Below, in pieces: positions 49,623-54,221 of a stretch of 54,221 nt of DNA (within the stretch, counting starts at the first letter, position 1; each line of letters starts with the position of its first letter). The position numbers and the translations under genes were made by a program. A model generated the notes under the pieces. It did no database searches, was not told where the DNA came from, and worked only from the letters and a program-made list of their open reading frames with translations. The stretch is from Acidobacteriota bacterium (GTDB taxonomy: Bacteria > Acidobacteriota > Terriglobia > Bryobacterales > Bryobacteraceae): contig SYLY01000271.1 in the NCBI GenBank assembly GCA_005808475.1, forward strand, positions 1-54,221. The letters are read 5' to 3'.

Positions 49623-51890
49623 TTAGCGCTTCTTGCGCGCGGGCGCGCGGCGGACGGGAGCCGCGGCTCGCGCGGCGGCTGGCGGAGGCGCGGGCAACGG
49701 AACCACGCGAGCCACCACCGGCGGCAGACTGCCGTAGACGCGCCGGTACATGTCGGCATTGCGCAACACGATCTGCACATAGTTGCGGGTTTCGTGGAAC
49801 GGGATGTTCTCGATGAACTCGGTGGGCTCGCTGTAGTCGGCCCACCGCAGCCACATGTCCGCCCGCGATTTGCCGGCGTTATAGGCGGCCAATACGGCGA
49901 CCCAGTTCTTTTCCAGGCTGTCGAGCAACATCCGCAGGTAGAATGAGCCGAGCCGCAGATTGTAGTCGGGCTCGTACAGCATCGGCGTCTGGAACCAGCG
50001 AACGCCGAGCCGGCCGCTGAGATCGCGTCCGGTGGCGGGCATGATCTGGGCCAGTCCGATCGCGTTCGAGCGGGATACGACCTTGGCGTCGAACTCGGAT
50101 TCCTGGCGGATCAGCCCCGCCACGATGTGCGGGTCCAGCGACCGCTCCTGGCTATAGCGCCGGAGCGGTTCCTGATAGGGCATCGGAAAGGCGGCCTTCC
50201 AGAACGAGAGCGGAGCCTGGTCGAACGACCAGCCCAGATATCCGTTCGAAAACGCCTTGGTGTATCGCAACGCCTGCTCTTCCCGGCCCACCTGTGAGAG
50301 GACTTGTGTCATCTCGATCGCCACCACGTTCGGCTTGGCGCCGTTCCTGGCCGCGAACCGCAACTCGATCTCGGCCCAGTCTTCCAGCCCCGCCGAGTCC
50401 AGCAACCGCGCGCGGTCGATCCTCGTCTGCGTCGCCGCGTCGATGTCGAAATCCGGAGCCGGACCCGGCGGAGGCAGGCGCAGGCCCGTCAGCGCGGCGC
50501 CGTTCGGCTCGGCCGCCTTCACCCGGGCGTTCGCCAACCGCTCGCGCGACACCATCGCGTAGTAGAAGTTCGGATAACGGCGGTCCACCGCTTCGTAGTA
50601 GGCCCGGGCGCTGCCGAAGTCGGCGTTCGATTCGGCCGAGCGCCCCAGGAAGTAAAGCGCGCTCGCCGTGTCGTCGGACGCCGGGAACGATTCGACGTGC
50701 CGGCGAAGAAGCTGGACAGCGTCCGGCTGGCGTCGCAGATAGTGGAGCCAGGCCACGCGGAAACTACAGAACGCGGATCTGGAATCCCCTGGAGCGGCCT
50801 CGGCGCAAGCCCTGTAGATGGGCTCGTAGACATCGGTCCGGTTGGTCACCAACGCTCCGTTCGCCGAATCGGTCAGAGCCTGGGCGCGAAGCGGGGAACC
50901 CGGTTGCCGCTTGGCGAACTCGGCCAGCGCGGCGGACCATTCCGTCCCCATGTCCGCGCGCTTGGCGATGGTGAACCACTGAAAGAGGCGATTGGCGTCC
51001 GCCTCGGCCGCGGCCGGCTTCAGATCCCGGAGATAGGAGATCGCGCCCTTGTAGTCGCGCATTCCGGCCCGCGCCCGCCCGATTTCGATTCGCGCCGCGT
51101 CGCGCTCGGCGCCCGAGAAATACGGCTCCATCCCCATCAGTTCTTCCAGCGCGCGACGCGGATCGCCGCCATCGATGAGCTTCCTTGTCCGGTCCAGCAT
51201 CGCCGCGCCGGTGGCCGGGGGATAGCTTTCGCCCAGCCGGGGCTTGATCCGCTTCAGGATCGCCTCCGCTTTCCCCGCTTCTTCCGATTTGGGGAACTCG
51301 TAATAGACGCGCTGGAGCCGCATGACAGCCGAGGGCAGGTCTCCGGCGGCTTCGAGACAAGAGCCGTAGACGAGCAGTCCCTTGGGCGCGGGCAGATTCG
51401 CCGCGTACGGTCCAACGATCTCCACCGCGCGTTGCGGCTTGCCGGCTTCGAGCAGGATCTCGGCCGCCATCACCATTGCGTCGCCCCGGCGTGGCGAAAC
51501 CGGCGTGGCGGCGATCGCCTTCTCGAGAAGTGGAATCGCCTCTTCCCTGCGATTGAGTTGCACCAGCGCGCGAGCCGCCGCGAAGTCGAGGTGATCTCCG
51601 ATCAGCGGCAGGATTCCGCGCACCGCCTGCAGGCTGGCGAGCGCCTCCGTGGGACGCCCGTGTTCGAGGTCCAGCGCCCCCAGCGCCAGGCGCGCCAGAG
51701 CGGCGTCCGGAGCCATTCCGCGCGCCGCCGCGAAATTGGCGAGCGCGGCCCGGCGCGAGGGTTCGTTCTTGGCGCGGTAGTCGTGCGCGAGGGTGTCGAT
51801 CGCGCCCGCTCCCGCCAGCGGCGCCGCTACGGGAACCGCGCTAAGCCAGAGGACCGGGATAATCCGGGCCCAACAGTTCGGAATCGTCAT
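49623..51890 (-). CDS. Soluble lytic transglycosylase with TPR-like repeats
   Basis: A 755-residue exported protein. A hydrophobic signal (about 8-27) leads into many TPR-like helices (about 35-580). The SLT domain follows, with catalytic Glu near 597 (IRQESEFD), SNAIGLAQIMPATG and AAYNAG. It cleaves peptidoglycan glycan strands to anhydromuropeptides in the periplasm. The long superhelical N-terminus is like that of Slt70. Its tail is Ala/Pro/Arg-rich. Overlaps the upstream coiled-coil/GAF gene by 50 bp. Confidence 0.93.
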   Translation of the reverse strand: MTIPNCWARIIPVLWLSAVPVAAPLAGAGAIDTLAHDYRAKNEPSRRAALANFAAARGMAPDAALARLALGALDLEHGRPTEALASLQAVRGILPLIGDHLDFAAARALVQLNRREEAIPLLEKAIAATPVSPRRGDAMVMAAEILLEAGKPQRAVEIVGPYAANLPAPKGLLVYGSCLEAAGDLPSAVMRLQRVYYEFPKSEEAGKAEAILKRIKPRLGESYPPATGAAMLDRTRKLIDGGDPRRALEELMGMEPYFSGAERDAARIEIGRARAGMRDYKGAISYLRDLKPAAAEADANRLFQWFTIAKRADMGTEWSAALAEFAKRQPGSPLRAQALTDSANGALVTNRTDVYEPIYRACAEAAPGDSRSAFCSFRVAWLHYLRRQPDAVQLLRRHVESFPASDDTASALYFLGRSAESNADFGSARAYYEAVDRRYPNFYYAMVSRERLANARVKAAEPNGAALTGLRLPPPGPAPDFDIDAATQTRIDRARLLDSAGLEDWAEIELRFAARNGAKPNVVAIEMTQVLSQVGREEQALRYTKAFSNGYLGWSFDQAPLSFWKAAFPMPYQEPLRRYSQERSLDPHIVAGLIRQESEFDAKVVSRSNAIGLAQIMPATGRDLSGRLGVRWFQTPMLYEPDYNLRLGSFYLRMLLDSLEKNWVAVLAAYNAGKSRADMWLRWADYSEPTEFIENIPFHETRNYVQIVLRNADMYRRVYGSLPPVVARVVPLPAPPPAAARAAAPVRRAPARKKR

Positions 51891-52974
51891 TGGCCAGTGT
51901 TCTCACCAACTCGACATGGAAGTAATCGGTCATCGAGGCGGAGTTCAGCAGGAACTGTTGGCGAAATTGATCTCTTCCGCGATCGATGTCCTCTTTCAAA
52001 CAACGGTACAGCCGTTTCTCGGCTCGGCCTTCCTTCACCGCCTGCGACTTGTACAGCCTCATCTCGGCGACTTGCACGCGCGCGAAACGTTGCGCGCGCA
52101 GGTGGAGATCCTGGTCGTCCGCGGGCAGGCTGGTCCAGGTGGGCTGGACGGGCTGCCGGGGCGCTTCCTCGATTTTGACCAAGCCCTCGGTCTCTTTCCG
52201 CTCGTTTTCCGCCGAGCGGATCTCGTAAACGCTCGACGCGATGGAGGCGAGCAATTCGAGCGCGTTGGGATCGAGCGTGGCGGACTCGCCCTCCGCCGTC
52301 AGCACGCCAACCGCCTTGCCCCGCGTGACGATCGGGAATGCGTACAGCTTGGGCGCCACCTGCCCGAGCACCGCGGCGAGCGAGGGCGAAATCTGCCCGG
52401 GCGAATACGCCGAAACCATCGGTTCGAGCGATTCCACGGCCTGCGCGATGGCGGGCGCCTCCTCGAGCGGAGCCTCCCAGGACCCCACCGGTTGCGAGCA
52501 CTTCTCGAGGCGCAAGTTCTTGCCCTGAATCGAGAATACGCCCACGCGATCGCAGAATCCGAGCGCCGCGTCGGTGAGCGTGGACGCCCACTCATCCTGG
52601 CGTTCGACGGTGCGCAGCCGGCGGGCGGCCGCGTTCAGGTGCTCGCTCACGCGCCGGATCGACGAGTGGCGTTCGTCGGCGCGCGCGGCTTCGACCTCGG
52701 CCTTGATCCGCTCCGCGAACTCGGCCTCGAGCCGCGAGGTCAACTCCGTGGAGAGCTCGTGAAATCGTTCGTTCAGCAGCGATTCCAGGTGACCGCCCCA
52801 ACGCGAACGCAACTCACCCTCGACGCGTTCGACATGCGCCTGCCAAGCCGCGGCCAGTTGTTCGCGGGCCTCCTGGCGGGCGCGGTCGAGCGCCGAAGTG
52901 ATCGTCGCGGTCACAGGGGAGTCCGAACCGCCAGAGTTCATTCGCTGCCTAGATTCTAACAGGTCCTGGAACAT
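51841..52974 (-). CDS. Coiled-coil protein with GAF-like domain
   Basis: A 377-residue cytosolic protein from ATG 52974 (ATG 52941 possible). Residues about 20-110 are predicted long coiled coil rich in Ala, Glu and Arg. A GAF-like sensory fold follows at about 120-260 ([42 protein letters not shown]). The C-terminal 90 residues are helical. No output domain is recognised. It is the first gene of an operon with lytic transglycosylase and aminotransferase, so it may sense an intracellular ligand tied to wall turnover; a guess. Confidence 0.75.
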   Translation of the reverse strand: MFQDLLESRQRMNSGGSDSPVTATITSALDRARQEAREQLAAAWQAHVERVEGELRSRWGGHLESLLNERFHELSTELTSRLEAEFAERIKAEVEAARADERHSSIRRVSEHLNAAARRLRTVERQDEWASTLTDAALGFCDRVGVFSIQGKNLRLEKCSQPVGSWEAPLEEAPAIAQAVESLEPMVSAYSPGQISPSLAAVLGQVAPKLYAFPIVTRGKAVGVLTAEGESATLDPNALELLASIASSVYEIRSAENERKETEGLVKIEEAPRQPVQPTWTSLPADDQDLHLRAQRFARVQVAEMRLYKSQAVKEGRAEKRLYRCLKEDIDRGRDQFRQQFLLNSASMTDYFHVELVRTLANDDSELLGPDYPGPLA

Positions 52975-53024
52975 TCCCCGCGTGTGATGTTTTTTGCGTG
53001 GCGCCAGGATACACTGGCTATCGA

Positions 53025-53381
53025 ATGACGCGAAGAAACTGGCTCGCATCGGCGGCGTCCGCGGCGGCCCAATCGCCCGCGAGAAAGCCGAACATCGTGC
53101 TGCCGCTCGCCGATGACATGGGCTGGGGCGCGCCGAACATCGACGCCTCGGCCGCGTCCGGCGCGCGGTTCGAGAACTTCTACTCCGCGTCCGCCGTGTG
53201 CTCGCCATCGTGCGCTGCGATCCTGACCGGACCATACCCGCTCCGGTTCGACATCCGCAAGACGTTCTCCGGCTACGAAGCGGATCTCCCCGTCGGCGTA
53301 CTTCCGGCAACGGTACTTGGCGCATCGCCAAGCCAACGGTTCGCGATTGGTACGGCGGTGCGCTGCGCACCGGTTGGATAA
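53025..53381 (+). pseudogene. Truncated sulfatase remnant
   Basis: From ATG 53025 the frame reads as the start of a Tat-type sulfatase ([25 protein letters not shown]). The segment between GWG and the first PNID is missing, the formylglycine motif is CSPSC (Arg lost), and similarity ends near residue 95, long before the typical 400 or more. A stop at 53381 follows. It is a decayed fragment abutting a toxin-antitoxin module. Confidence 0.75.
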
Positions 53382-53425
53382 CGACATCGCGACATATCGT
53401 GACGCGGCTGGTATCCTGGTATTCG

Positions 53426-53665
53426 ATGGTGCTGAACTGGCGCGAACGCATTATGGTCGACCCCAAGGTCCTTGTTGGCAAGCCAGTCATCAAAGGCACA
53501 CGGCTCGCCGTCGAGTTCATTGTCGATCTTCTTGCCGCCGGGTGGACCCAACAGCAGATCCTGGACAACTATCCGCACATCCGTCAGGAAGACATCCAAG
53601 CCTGCTTGGCCTATGCCGCCGAACTCCTGCACACTGAGCACGTCGTCCCCCTCCAACCTGCTTGA
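53426..53665 (+). CDS. DUF433 antitoxin-like protein
   Basis: A 79-residue protein from ATG 53426. The family core LNWRERI…DPKVLVGKPVIKGTRL and the C-terminal helix-turn-helix segment (TQQQILDNYPHIRQEDIQACL) identify DUF433. Such proteins pair with DUF5615/PIN-like toxins. Its TGA overlaps the toxin start by 4 nt, so translation is coupled. Confidence 0.9.
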   Translation: MVLNWRERIMVDPKVLVGKPVIKGTRLAVEFIVDLLAAGWTQQQILDNYPHIRQEDIQACLAYAAELLHTEHVVPLQPA

Positions 53666-54033
53666 AGTTCGTCGCTGACGAGAACTTCCCGCGTGACGCG
53701 TTGCGCCTATTGCGGCAGTCTGGATTCGACGTTACCTCTATAGCCGAAACCAATCCCGGACTACCCGACATCGAGGTCCTCGGGATCGCATCGGCTGAGG
53801 ACCGCACGCTGCTCACCTTCGACAAGGACTTCGGGGATCTAGCCTTCCGTCAGGGCCTGCCGGCTTCGTGTGGAGTCATCCTGTTCCGAACCGGCTCGCT
53901 CACTCCGAAGGAGTCCGCCGCCCTTGCGATTGCCACCCTCCAATCGGGCGTGGCCTGGGCCGGGCACTTCTGCGTGGTCAACGACCGCAAGATCCGCGTA
54001 ACTCCGTTGCCGGCCCGGCCTAGCAGCGAGTGA
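53662..54033 (+). CDS. DUF5615 PIN-like toxin
   Basis: A 123-residue protein starting at TTG 53662 inside the DUF433 stop (TTGA). MKFVADENFP at the start and TFDKDFGDLAF supply the conserved Asp residues of the PIN-like DUF5615 fold, probably an RNase. GVILFR is typical of the family. It forms a toxin-antitoxin pair with the preceding gene. Confidence 0.9.
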   Translation: MKFVADENFPRDALRLLRQSGFDVTSIAETNPGLPDIEVLGIASAEDRTLLTFDKDFGDLAFRQGLPASCGVILFRTGSLTPKESAALAIATLQSGVAWAGHFCVVNDRKIRVTPLPARPSSE

Positions 54034-54221
54034 CTCCCTGATTTCATTGCGCTGAGGCCACGGCCCGCGGTCCCGTGTCTTAGCCTGACTTTCGCAGTTC
54101 GCGGCGTTTTGGGGCGTTTTCGGGGTCCGCCGCAGGATTTACAATTGGCTAAGTTCAATGCTTGTAATGCGTGTTCTGTCCGGCCCGTCGAAAAAGTGCT
54201 TGAAAAACTCAGGGTGAAGAC
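54034..54221. other. Non-coding right end with a tandem motif
   Basis: No gene is supported here. A tandem pair GCGTTTTGGGG / GCGTTTTCGGGG lies at 54104-54125. The last bases (…GAAAAACTCAGGGTG…) could belong to a mobile element beyond the edge, but no transposase or inverted repeat is visible. Confidence 0.3.

Noticed and set aside
1..54221. CRISPR arrays, rRNA, complete insertion sequences or prophage
   Set aside because: No spaced direct-repeat arrays, rRNA-like stretches, transposase or phage structural genes were seen.

Overview
The window is one GC-rich bacterial contig segment, densely coded on both strands with no gene gap over 300 bases. The gene types suggest an acidobacterium of the Solibacter/Bryobacter kind. 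They include two Oar-like TonB receptors with carboxypeptidase-regulatory N-termini, a DUF1549/DUF1553 cytochrome-type operon with WD40 and PPC partners, Tat-exported sulfatases, a secreted CotH kinase, a ceramidase-like protein, a GHL10 hydrolase and ECF sigma/anti-sigma pairs. This is inferred from gene content; no rRNA, tRNA or other marker is present.

Left part (1-11.1 kb). A truncated MNIO (DUF692) oxidase follows a Tat-exported Cys-repeat peptide with perfectly periodic cysteines, a bufferin-like metallophore cassette. A membrane protein with a predicted periplasmic beta-rich domain and a cytoplasmic SIR2-like domain comes next. After it lie a 2-hydroxyacid dehydrogenase, a zinc-ribbon membrane protein, a FecR-like protein coupled to an EamA transporter, a TPR protein, a LarA-like protein and a sulfatase.

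Middle (11.1-32.5 kb). A minus-strand operon encodes TonB receptor, heptaheme cytochrome-TPR and TonB receptor, and ends at a strong terminator. Upstream of it are a NarL-type regulator, a GHL10 hydrolase with an O-antigen-ligase-like protein, a CotH kinase and a DUF4143 ATPase. On the plus strand, a frameshifted outer-membrane barrel gene precedes a tightly coupled four-gene operon: DUF1549/DUF1553, cytochrome-WD40, PPC and DUF1697 proteins.

Right part (32.5-54.2 kb). Two ECF sigma/anti-sigma pairs stand head to head across an intergenic region with mirrored CGTAAC boxes. Housekeeping genes follow (ferredoxin-like protein, cmk, lysC), then a zincin/ceramidase pair, a HEPN pair whose toxin-like member is broken, a DUF2293 protein, an amidohydrolase, and an esterase fused to a 5'-nucleotidase C-terminal-like domain. 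A minus-strand operon carries inositol-phosphate synthase, an SDR, an enolase-superfamily enzyme and an M23 peptidase. The last genes are a LytTR regulator, a coiled-coil/GAF - lytic transglycosylase - aminotransferase operon, a broken sulfatase and a DUF433/DUF5615 toxin-antitoxin module.

The most promising leads are the four-repeat Cys peptide with its MNIO enzyme, the transmembrane SIR2-like protein, the mirrored sigma-factor module and the esterase fusion.
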